Below, in pieces: positions 1-6,136 of a DNA stretch of 7,950 nt. How positions within the stretch are numbered: position 1 is the stretch's first letter; the number at the start of each line of letters is the position of its first letter. The translations under genes were made by a program, and so were the position numbers. Source of the stretch: an uncultured Eubacteriales bacterium (GTDB taxonomy: Bacteria; Bacillota_A; Clostridia; Christensenellales; Aristaeellaceae); assembly GCA_902775835.1 (NCBI GenBank), contig CACYNZ010000172.1:1-7950 (forward strand), given 5' to 3'. A model generated the notes under the pieces. It saw only the letters and a program-made list of their open reading frames with translations. It did not search any database and was not told the DNA's origin.

Positions 1-1404
1 GCCAAAAAGCTGCTGGAGGATCTGCAGAGCCGGAACGAGCGCATGTTCCTGATCACCTTCCTGGTGATGAACACGGCAGACAATGCCAAGCAGCTTTCTC
101 TGAACGTGAAGCAGGCGCAGAGCCTCGCCCAGCAGCATAACTGCCAGCTGATCCCGCTGGATTTCCAGCAGGAAAGCGGCATGATTTCCTGCCTGCCCCT
201 CGGGCACAACGCGATCCGAATTCAGCGCGGTCTGACGACATCGTCGACCGCTATTTTTGTACCCTTCACCACACAGGAGCTGTTCCAGACGAGCAGGGAA
301 GCGCTGTACTGCGGTCTCAACGCCCTGTCCAATAACCTGATCATGGTGGACAGGAAATGGCTGAAGAACCCCAACGGCCTGATCCTCGGCACACCTGGTT
401 CCGGTAAATCCTTCGCTGCCAAGCGTGAGATTGCCAATGTGATCCTGGTGACCGACGATGACGTCATCATCTGCGATCCTGAAGGCGAGTATTTCCCGCT
501 GGTCAGCACATTCCATGGTCAGGTGATCCGGATTTCACCCACCAGTGATTCCTACATCAACCCCATGGACATCAACCTCAACTACAGTGACGATGAGAAT
601 CCGCTTTCTCTGAAATCGGACTTCATCCTGTCCCTGTGCGAGCTGATCGTCGGAGGGCGAGACGGCCTGCAGCCGATTGAGAAAACCATCATCGACCGTG
701 CGGTACACATTATCTATCAGCCCTATCTGGCCAATCCATGTCCGGAGAATGTGCCGATACTGGAGGATCTGTACAATGCTCTGCGGCAGCAGAAGGAGAA
801 GGAAGCGCAGTCTCTTGCGACAGCCCTTGAAATCTACGTCACCGGTTCCCTGAATGTGTTCAATCACCGCACCAACGTGGATGTGAACAACCGGCTGGTC
901 TGCTACGATATCAAGGAGCTGGGCAAGCAGCTGAAAAAGCTCGGCATGCTTATCGTACAGGATCAGGTATGGGGCCGCGTGACCGAAAACCGTGCCGAGG
1001 GCAGATCCACCCGGTACTACATGGACGAATTCCATCTGCTTCTGAAGGAAGAGCAGACGGCGGCGTATTCCGTTGAGATCTGGAAGCGCTTCAGAAAATG
1101 GGGCGGTATTCCGACCGGGATCACCCAGAACGTGAAGGACCTGCTGGCCAGTCAGGAAATCGAAAACATCTTTGAGAACAGCGACTACATCTACATGCTC
1201 AACCAGGCCGCCGGAGACCGGGAAATCCTGGCAAAGAAGCTGGGTATTTCGCCGCACCAGCTGTCGTATGTGACGCAGAGCGGAGAAGGCGAAGGTCTGC
1301 TGTTCTACGGCAATGTGATTCTGCCCTTCCAGGATCGTTTCCCGAAGAATACAAGGCTCTACAGCATCATGACGACCAAGCCCACTGAGGTTCACGGGTC
1401 CTGA
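1..1404 (+). CDS. VirB4/TrsE-like conjugation ATPase (5' partial)
   Basis: The reading frame is open from base 1, so the start lies outside the window; 467 residues are visible. VirB4/TrsE ATPases supply energy for type IV secretion and sit on the cytoplasmic face of the mating channel. A Walker A motif GTPGSGKS lies at bases 388-411. A Walker B-type motif, YYMDEFHLLL, has its Asp-Glu pair at 1024-1029. Between them is ICDPEGEY (about 472-495), and a TQN segment (about 1123-1131) follows, both typical of VirB4/TraG-class NTPases. The C-terminal stretch, with GEGEGLLFYG and a final MTTKP, resembles the end of VirB4 homologues in Tn1549-like elements. Family members are roughly 780-800 residues, so about 300 N-terminal residues are missing. 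The gene ends in TGA, with the next ribosome binding site only about 10 bases on, indicating an operon. The ATPase call is firm; assignment to this element family is by resemblance and gene order. Confidence 0.93.
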   Translation, partial: AKKLLEDLQSRNERMFLITFLVMNTADNAKQLSLNVKQAQSLAQQHNCQLIPLDFQQESGMISCLPLGHNAIRIQRGLTTSSTAIFVPFTTQELFQTSREALYCGLNALSNNLIMVDRKWLKNPNGLILGTPGSGKSFAAKREIANVILVTDDDVIICDPEGEYFPLVSTFHGQVIRISPTSDSYINPMDINLNYSDDENPLSLKSDFILSLCELIVGGRDGLQPIEKTIIDRAVHIIYQPYLANPCPENVPILEDLYNALRQQKEKEAQSLATALEIYVTGSLNVFNHRTNVDVNNRLVCYDIKELGKQLKKLGMLIVQDQVWGRVTENRAEGRSTRYYMDEFHLLLKEEQTAAYSVEIWKRFRKWGGIPTGITQNVKDLLASQEIENIFENSDYIYMLNQAAGDREILAKKLGISPHQLSYVTQSGEGEGLLFYGNVILPFQDRFPKNTRLYSIMTTKPTEVHGS

Positions 1405-1414
1405 TTGCTGGGAA

Positions 1415-1421
1415 AAGGAGG
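1415..1421 (+). promoter_or_regulatory. Ribosome binding site fixing the GTG start at 1428
   Basis: AAGGAGG lies six bases before the GTG at 1428. It is an almost perfect anti-16S match and is the main evidence that the short downstream frame is translated from a non-ATG start. Confidence 0.8.
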
Positions 1422-1427
1422 ACGAAC

Positions 1428-1598
1428 GTGACCATTTTCCTGATCATCATGATTCCGGTGTCTGCCTTCATCGGGTTTATGATCTGCGCACTGCTGCAGA
1501 TCGCCGGTGAATCCGATCGCCGGTTGGAACGGCTTATGACAGAACCGGCGCAGAAGAAGCATGCGGAAACACAGGAGAGTAAGGAGGCGGAAGCCTGA
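1428..1598 (+). CDS. Small single-pass membrane protein (56 aa, DUF3789-like)
   Basis: This short frame starts at GTG, encodes 56 residues and ends in TGA at 1596-1598. It has a near-ideal AAGGAGG six bases upstream, and its stop overlaps the next ATG by one base (TGATG), which suggests translational coupling. Residues 2-24 form one hydrophobic helix, MTIFLIIMIPVSAFIGFMIC followed by ALLQ. A charged tail rich in Glu, Lys and Arg follows (SDRRLERL and on). The Gly-x-Met...Cys-x-Leu-Leu-Gln pattern at the end of the helix recalls small DUF3789 proteins found at this spot in Clostridia conjugative elements; that assignment is from memory and moderate. The function is unknown. Position between the secretion ATPase and a membrane-bound hydrolase suggests an accessory part of the transfer channel, which is inference. 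Confidence 0.78.
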   Translation: MTIFLIIMIPVSAFIGFMICALLQIAGESDRRLERLMTEPAQKKHAETQESKEAEA

Positions 1599-3538
1599 TG
1601 GACGAACATCGGAACCGCGGCTCTCCCAGACTCCGGTTCTCCATGGATGAACTGGAAGATAATGCCCTGGCCCGGTCTGTCGCCAAAGTGGAAAAGGCTG
1701 CTGATGCATACGACGCGGCCCGGAAGAAACTGAGGAAGGCCTATCGGGTCACGCTGACCCGGCAAAGCAGAGAAATCACTGCTCCATCCTCTTCGGATCT
1801 TCCGCGGAATGCTTCTGATGATCACCATGCCGTGATGCAGGAAGAAGAAGTCCCGGATGTTCAGACAGATCCCAGGGCACCTGCTGTACAGAACACCCGG
1901 AAAAAGCCGAAGCCTGCAAAGGCTGAAGCGGAGATCCCCGGTGCCAGCAGCACGCCGGATCCTGAACGGCTCTTCCATGAGGCTGCCCCGGACGCAGCCG
2001 TGCCTGCCACTTCTCACGGCGCAAAGAAAAAGGTGCTGCGTCTGAAGTTTGAGGAAATGCCGGGAAAAAAGCCATCTCAGCTCACACATCCTGTGCAGAA
2101 GGCTGTGAGAACAGCCGGCGATCAGCTCCACCGTGAGGTGAAGAAATCCAATGAGGATGACAACGTGGCCGTGGATGCTGTTCTACAGGCGGATGAAAAA
2201 ACAGAAACTGCTCTGCAGATGGGCGAACATGCCTATCATGCGCATAAGATGCGTTCCTACAAACGGCTGACGAAGGCGGAAAAGCAACTGGACAAAGCCA
2301 GCATCCATGCAATGGAAGAGCAGATTCATCAGGAGCATCCGCAGTTCACCAGCAACCTCTTTTCCCGGTGGCAGCAAAAGCGTGCCATTCGGCGGGAATA
2401 TGCTGCAGCCAAGCGGGGCGCGAATGGCAGAACTGTTCAGAATCCAGTAAAGAGCGCGGAAAAGGCAGTAGAGAAGGTCGGTGATGCCGCTGCAAAAACA
2501 GTGGAAAGTGTCCGCCGCCGTCCGGTCATCCTGCTGCTTCTTGCTCTGGGCGGGATGCTCCTGATTGTTATGAGCAGTCTGCAATCCTGTACGCCTCTGG
2601 CCCAGTCTGTGCTGGAATCTGTTGTGATCGGCACCTATCCCGCCGAAGAAGAGGATGTCCTCGCTGCAGAACGGGTGTATGCGGAAAAGGAGCGGAAGCT
2701 CAAGGATGAGATGGATCACTATGCGCGTTATCATCCAGGCTACGATGAGTATCACGTGGAGGCCGATGAAATCTGGCACGACCCGTATGTGCTGATTGCC
2801 ATTATCTCAGCCTGTTTCGATGGCAAGGAATGGGATATTGATTCAGCCATGCCGGTGATTGAGAAATACTTCAAGCTTCAGTATATCGTCACCGAAAGTA
2901 TTACGACCCAGATACGATACAAAATGGAAAACGGCAAAAGGGTTCCTTACACCTACACTATCTGCAGGGTAAAGCTGGAGAACAAGAATCTGTCGCATCT
3001 GCCGGTTGTCAGTATGAGCCATCACACCCTGGGCATGTACGCCCTGTACATGGCAAGCCACGGCAACATGGATGGCATCTTCCACGGACCGCATGCGGTT
3101 CTGCTGAAGGATCCCATGCTGTATGACATTCCGCAGGAAACACTGGACGCTGATCCGACCTTTGCAAAGCTCATGGAGGAAGCCAACAAGTATGTTGGAT
3201 ACCCTTACGTCTGGGGCGGCTCGAGTCCGGAAACGAGCTTCGACTGTTCCGGGTTCATCTGCTATGTGTTCACCGCCAGCGGCGTGTACAACACCGGACG
3301 GCTGGGAGCAAAAGGTCTTCGGAGCCTTTGCAGGGATGTATCGGTGGATCAGGCAAAGCCCGGCGATATTGTATTCTTTGAAGGTACCATGGGTGAAGGT
3401 GTAGCGGGCATTACCCACTGCGGCATCTATGTGGGCAACGGTATGATGATCCACTGCGGATCCCCGCTGGGCTATGCCAACCTGAATGATTCCTATTGGA
3501 GACAGCACTTCCATTCCTTCGGGCGTGTCCCGAACTGA
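1598..3538 (+). CDS. CD1108-family membrane-anchored NlpC/P60 peptidoglycan hydrolase
   Basis: The 646-residue product has three parts. Residues 1-308 are charged and Lys/Ala/Glu-rich, with likely helical or coiled segments (about 200-300), and are predicted cytoplasmic. Residues 309-326 (PVILLLLALGGMLLIVMS) form one membrane helix preceded by RRR, consistent with an inside N terminus. The outer part includes a YDEYH...DEIWHDPYVLIAI block (about 372-402) seen in CD1108-type mobile element proteins, then a C-terminal NlpC/P60 domain (about 521-646). That domain carries catalytic Cys550 in FDCSGF, His607 in ITHCGIYVG and a third polar residue, His619, in MMIHCG. NlpC/P60 enzymes cut peptide bonds in peptidoglycan stems; here the likely job is local wall opening for the conjugation channel, analogous to Tn916 Orf14/CwlT. 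No lysozyme-type domain is obvious. The ATG at 1598 follows AAGGAGG (1581-1587) by ten bases and overlaps the upstream stop. A terminator-like hairpin follows. Confidence 0.92.
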   Translation: MDEHRNRGSPRLRFSMDELEDNALARSVAKVEKAADAYDAARKKLRKAYRVTLTRQSREITAPSSSDLPRNASDDHHAVMQEEEVPDVQTDPRAPAVQNTRKKPKPAKAEAEIPGASSTPDPERLFHEAAPDAAVPATSHGAKKKVLRLKFEEMPGKKPSQLTHPVQKAVRTAGDQLHREVKKSNEDDNVAVDAVLQADEKTETALQMGEHAYHAHKMRSYKRLTKAEKQLDKASIHAMEEQIHQEHPQFTSNLFSRWQQKRAIRREYAAAKRGANGRTVQNPVKSAEKAVEKVGDAAAKTVESVRRRPVILLLLALGGMLLIVMSSLQSCTPLAQSVLESVVIGTYPAEEEDVLAAERVYAEKERKLKDEMDHYARYHPGYDEYHVEADEIWHDPYVLIAIISACFDGKEWDIDSAMPVIEKYFKLQYIVTESITTQIRYKMENGKRVPYTYTICRVKLENKNLSHLPVVSMSHHTLGMYALYMASHGNMDGIFHGPHAVLLKDPMLYDIPQETLDADPTFAKLMEEANKYVGYPYVWGGSSPETSFDCSGFICYVFTASGVYNTGRLGAKGLRSLCRDVSVDQAKPGDIVFFEGTMGEGVAGITHCGIYVGNGMMIHCGSPLGYANLNDSYWRQHFHSFGRVPN

Positions 3539-3544
3539 TTTCTG

Positions 3545-3578
3545 AAAGCGGAGCCTTGCATGGACAGGGCTCCGTTTT
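3545..3578 (+). terminator. Rho-independent terminator-like hairpin after the CD1108-like gene
   Basis: CGGAGCC at 3549-3555 pairs with GGCTCCG at 3568-3574. The stem can extend inward by a G-T and a T-A pair, and outward by pairing AAAG with the following TTTT at 3575-3578. It begins seven bases after the TGA at 3536-3538. A seven-pair GC-rich core followed by four Ts fits a modest intrinsic terminator. Because the next gene starts only 30 bases later without a convincing promoter, it may act as a partial terminator or attenuator rather than a full stop. Confidence 0.7.
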
Positions 3579-3591
3579 CCATACCAACGAT

Positions 3592-3597
3592 AAGGAG
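3592..3597 (+). promoter_or_regulatory. Ribosome binding site fixing the ATG start at 3608
   Basis: AAGGAG lies ten bases before ATG 3608. An in-frame ATG at 3560 sits inside the terminator hairpin and lacks a Shine-Dalgarno sequence, so this site favours 3608. That choice also leaves a clean signal peptide at the N terminus. Confidence 0.7.
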
Positions 3598-3607
3598 TTG
3601 CAGAAAA

Positions 3608-4315
3608 ATGATTCGCATGAATGAAAACCAGGCCTTATTTACCGCCAGGCAGGTGATAGCAGTCATCATCGCTCTGATCCTGATATCTGCTTTCCTGCCG
3701 TCACAGGCAGATGCTGCCAGGGATGAGCCTGTCATCGAGATCGGGGACAGCGAGTGGAATGATGGTTCCTCTGTCATCCTGGATGATCCGATCTACTTCA
3801 CGGGAGACGAAGATATGGAAGTGCCCGTGATTACTTCTGCCGGAAAGACGAATGTCAAAGTCAACGGAGTGAAATCCCGGAACAAGCTGCTGAAGTACAC
3901 GATCCCGGAAATGCTCCTGAGGCTTGATCCAAATTTTCTGGATCTGATGGTTGAAGCAGAAAAATACATTGGCTATCCCTTCGTTTACGGCGGCTCCAGT
4001 CCGGAAACGGGCTTTGACTGTTCTGGCTTTGTCTGCTGGGTCTTTAATCAATCCGGCGTGTTCAAGACCCGACGGCTGGGAGTGCAGGGTCTCTATTCCC
4101 TGTGCACGGATATTCCCCGCGAGGAAGTGATGCCTGGCGATCTGGTGTTCTTTGAAAAGACCATGGGAGCCAATGTGAAGGGCATCACCCATGTGGGCAT
4201 CTATGTGGGCAACCACATGATGATCCATGCCGGTGATCCTGTGGGCTTTGCGGACCTGAAGAACGGGCAGTGGGCAAAGAAGATCTACGCTTATGGCCGC
4301 CTGCCGATTGAATGA
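3608..4315 (+). CDS. Secreted NlpC/P60 peptidoglycan hydrolase (second copy)
   Basis: Starting at ATG 3608, the product is 235 residues. Residues 1-36 look like a Sec signal peptide: a charged N region, a hydrophobic core VIAVIIALILISAFLP, and a likely cut after SQADA. The mature protein has an acidic segment of unknown fold (about 37-95), then an NlpC/P60 domain (about 109-235). Catalytic Cys138 is in FDCSGF, His195 in ITHVGIYVG and His207 in MMIHAG. The domain aligns without gaps to the C-terminal 126 residues of the upstream CD1108-like protein, with about 74 identical positions by hand count (near 59%). Similarity continues upstream through a Y-x-I-P...DP-x-F-x-x-LM segment, so the two are paralogues. 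Unlike its partner it has no long cytoplasmic region or internal anchor and is probably released to the wall. It ends 10 bases before the next gene. A role in wall remodelling during mating is inferred. Confidence 0.9.
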   Translation: MIRMNENQALFTARQVIAVIIALILISAFLPSQADAARDEPVIEIGDSEWNDGSSVILDDPIYFTGDEDMEVPVITSAGKTNVKVNGVKSRNKLLKYTIPEMLLRLDPNFLDLMVEAEKYIGYPFVYGGSSPETGFDCSGFVCWVFNQSGVFKTRRLGVQGLYSLCTDIPREEVMPGDLVFFEKTMGANVKGITHVGIYVGNHMMIHAGDPVGFADLKNGQWAKKIYAYGRLPIE

Positions 4316-4325
4316 GGTGAAGAGT

Positions 4326-4640
4326 ATGACTGAAAAGAAACAGAGAAGGTATCCCTCGGACCGTCTGAAGCTGCACGCACTGCTGGAGAAAAAGGAAAAG
4401 GAGCTTGTCTGGCTCCGGGAAGAAGTGGAAGAAATCCGGAAGCTTGTCCAGCAGGCAGATGCGTCGGCGATCAACGCGACGGCGGCGCAGTACAGCGTAA
4501 CGCCTGAGCAGCTGGCGGAAATCATGAAGAAGTTTTACGGCGACAGGACCAGGCCCGTGCCGGAGCTTCCCAGGAGTGTGACGGAATCGGATGGGATGCC
4601 GGAAGAAAAGGAGGATTCCATTGATGATGACAATGCATAA
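4326..4640 (+). CDS. DUF4315-like small coiled-coil protein
   Basis: The product is 104 residues from ATG 4326, chosen because GAGGTGA (4314-4320) lies five bases upstream; an in-frame ATG at 4293 lies inside the preceding gene and has no good binding site. The N-terminal part is very basic (KKQRRYPSDR). Residues about 15-45 form a Lys/Glu/Leu heptad-like coiled coil (LLEKKEKELVWLREEVEEIR). A short segment, SVTPEQLAEIMKKF (about 62-75), follows, and the tail is acidic (EEKEDSIDDD). The coiled coil followed by a TPE-x-L motif matches the pattern of DUF4315 proteins, which sit between the CD1108-like and DUF4366 genes in this element family. The function is unknown and no signal peptide or membrane segment is present, so it should be cytoplasmic. 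Its 3' end contains the ribosome binding site of the next gene and overlaps that gene by 17 bases, suggesting coupled translation. Confidence 0.83.
   Translation: MTEKKQRRYPSDRLKLHALLEKKEKELVWLREEVEEIRKLVQQADASAINATAAQYSVTPEQLAEIMKKFYGDRTRPVPELPRSVTESDGMPEEKEDSIDDDNA
4608..4614 (+). promoter_or_regulatory. Ribosome binding site for the DUF4366 gene, inside the DUF4315-like gene
   Basis: AAGGAGG lies nine bases before ATG 4624 and six before an in-frame TTG at 4621. Starts at 4621, 4624 or 4627 are all possible; 4624 is the best ATG. The in-frame ATG at 4591 lies upstream of this site and would add a basic stretch ahead of the signal peptide. Confidence 0.7.
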
Positions 4641-6084
4641 GTGCGGAAGACGGATGATTCTTCTGCTCCTGATCGCTTCCATGCTGGCGGGCATCTGCCC
4701 AGGTATGGCGGAACCCGTGAGCGAACCGGCAGAAACGGAAATGCCTGTCCTGCCCGGAAACCCGTATCGTATTGTTCTGGTCGCGCCGGGCGGCTGGACA
4801 AACAGCAATGGGGCGGAAATCAAGGTTACGGTGACGGATAAAGAAGGCATTGGCTGGCAGAAGATCGAGTACCGCATGAACGACGGAAGCTGGACGGACT
4901 GCGAAAATCTGTTTGACAAGGGGAGGGCGGACATCACCGTCCATGAGAACGGTACCTTCATGCTCCGCGTCACCGATCCATATGACCGCACGTTTGAGGA
5001 AACGGCGCAGGTCGCCAGCATTGATCTGGTGCCCCCGCTGGTAAGCGCCAGCATCGCAAACCATGCCCTGCACATCGAAGTGCGGGATGAGCTGTCCGGC
5101 ATTGCCGGTGTTCAGATTAACAGTATGCTGTTCACAACGGTGGAAGGCAGTAAACTGGATGTCGAGCTGGATGACAACATGAACAAGTTTGAAAAGCTGG
5201 CCATCCGCGGTTTTGACTTTGCCGGCAACTTTTCTGATCCGATTACGCTGGATAATCCGGATTATGTGAAGCCTGCCAATCCCACTCCGGGACCGACTGC
5301 AGCGCTGAAGCCCGGCAATAAACCGGCTTCCGGTACGGAGACTGCAACCACCCTTCCCACTGATGCGCCGGTGTCTGATCCGACACCAGTGGTGACTGCG
5401 CCTGTCATTGTGCCCGCTGTGACGGAGAAACCGCACGGCCTGGGCAGCTCTCTGATCTATGTTTCAGACAATGACTGGATGGAGCCCACGCAGGCACCGA
5501 CTGCGGTGCCCACAGAGGTTCCGACTGCCGCTCCGACACCAGAACCGATCATCCAGACTGAGTACATTACCATTGGCCCCGGTATGCCTTATCAGGCGGA
5601 CGGAAATTCCCATACGCTGGATGTACTGTACAGCGCGGCCACCAACAAGCAGTTCATCACCCTTCAGTCCAAGGCAGGCAACACCTTCTATCTTGTTATC
5701 GACTATGACAAGCCGATTGATGAGGAAGCGGAGATGTATGAGACCTACCTCCTGAACCTGGTGGACGAGCGGGATCTGTTGGCTCTGATGTCCGATGAGG
5801 AAAAGGAAGAGGTGCCAACGCCTACGCCGGAAATTATCTATGTCACGCCTGAACCGACGACTGTTCCCGCGCCAACGCCGGTGCCAGCTGACCCTGAGCC
5901 GGACAAAAAACCGGATCAGATGATGGCGATTCTGGCTCTTGCGGCTATCGTGGTGCTGGGCGGCGGCGCTGCTGTTTTCCTGCTGAAAAACAGGAGCAAG
6001 GGTGGCAATGTGCATGCCGACAACGACTTTGTTCTGGATGATGACGATGACGAACCGGACGAGGAAGAACAGAATCAGGAGTAA
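4624..6084 (+). CDS. CD1107-family surface protein with DUF4366 domain
   Basis: From ATG 4624 the product is 486 residues. A signal peptide covers about 1-29 (basic start, MILLLLIASMLAG core, likely cut after CPGMA). Residues about 45-215 look like two beta-rich Ig-like units: a VTVTDKEG...YRMNDGSW segment, then VRDELSGIAGVQI...IRGFDFAGNFSDP, which has the D-x-x-SG and D-x-AGN signatures of bacterial Ig-like repeats. A Pro/Thr-rich stalk follows (about 218-308). The DUF4366-like core is at about 327-390 (KQFITLQSKAGNTFYLVIDY, then LNLVDERDLLALM). A second Pro/Thr stretch (about 398-430), a membrane helix (about 433-454) and an acidic cytoplasmic tail (EPDEEEQNQE end) complete it. The topology predicts a stalked protein anchored by its C terminus with the Ig-like head outside. 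The role in conjugation is unproven; surface contact or channel assembly is plausible. A hairpin follows the stop. Confidence 0.9.
   Translation: MMTMHKCGRRMILLLLIASMLAGICPGMAEPVSEPAETEMPVLPGNPYRIVLVAPGGWTNSNGAEIKVTVTDKEGIGWQKIEYRMNDGSWTDCENLFDKGRADITVHENGTFMLRVTDPYDRTFEETAQVASIDLVPPLVSASIANHALHIEVRDELSGIAGVQINSMLFTTVEGSKLDVELDDNMNKFEKLAIRGFDFAGNFSDPITLDNPDYVKPANPTPGPTAALKPGNKPASGTETATTLPTDAPVSDPTPVVTAPVIVPAVTEKPHGLGSSLIYVSDNDWMEPTQAPTAVPTEVPTAAPTPEPIIQTEYITIGPGMPYQADGNSHTLDVLYSAATNKQFITLQSKAGNTFYLVIDYDKPIDEEAEMYETYLLNLVDERDLLALMSDEEKEEVPTPTPEIIYVTPEPTTVPAPTPVPADPEPDKKPDQMMAILALAAIVVLGGGAAVFLLKNRSKGGNVHADNDFVLDDDDDEPDEEEQNQE
5275..5547 (+). other. Pro/Thr/Ala-rich stalk-coding low-complexity region
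   Basis: This in-frame part of the DUF4366 gene encodes residues 218-308, dominated by Pro, Thr and Ala. Its end has an irregular P-T-x-x-P-T repeat (PTQAPTAVPTEVPTAAPTPE). The codons of the repeats vary, so it is a degenerate protein-level repeat rather than a recent DNA duplication. It probably forms an extended spacer across the cell wall. Confidence 0.7.
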
Positions 6085-6092
6085 AAACACGC

Positions 6093-6117
6093 GCCCTGCG
6101 GACTGAACCCGCAGGGC
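6093..6117 (+). terminator. Strong GC-rich hairpin between the DUF4366 gene and topB
   Basis: GCCCTGCGG at 6093-6101 pairs perfectly with CCGCAGGGC at 6109-6117 around a seven-base loop. It starts nine bases after the TAA at 6082-6084. Only three Ts follow (6120-6122), and the T run is separated from the stem by two bases, so termination may be weak. It could instead protect the 3' end of upstream mRNA. It lies just before the topB ribosome binding site. Confidence 0.6.
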
Positions 6118-6136
6118 CGTTTGCATGGAGGAAAAC

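Noticed and set aside
535..1395. Long antisense frame (286 residues) opposite the VirB4-like gene
   Set aside because: It lies wholly opposite a gene with clear ATPase motifs, has no recognisable domain, and is the kind of shadow frame expected opposite GC-rich coding sequence.
3556..3584. Possible promoter (TTGCAT as -35, CATACC or CCATAC as -10) ahead of the secreted hydrolase
   Set aside because: Both boxes match the consensus poorly, and the -35 falls inside the hairpin.
3560..3607. Upstream ATG at 3560 as the start of the secreted NlpC/P60 gene
   Set aside because: It sits in the loop of the terminator-like hairpin, lacks a Shine-Dalgarno sequence and would put 16 extra residues before the signal peptide; ATG 3608 has AAGGAG ten bases upstream.
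4684..4701. Lipoprotein signal in the DUF4366 protein (LAGIC)
   Set aside because: The residue before the Cys is Ile, not Gly, Ala or Ser as a lipobox needs; an ordinary signal peptide cut after CPGMA fits better.
4185..5436. Overlapping antisense frames of about 300 residues opposite the DUF4315-like and DUF4366 genes
   Set aside because: The composition is rich in Arg, His and Ser with no domain pattern, while the + strand genes have signal peptides, family motifs and ribosome binding sites.
6121..6129. TTGCATGGA repeated near both intergenic hairpins (3556-3564 and 6121-6129)
   Set aside because: A nine-base match in 8 kb is easily chance. One copy is in a hairpin loop and the other merges with a ribosome binding site, so they do not hold equivalent positions.
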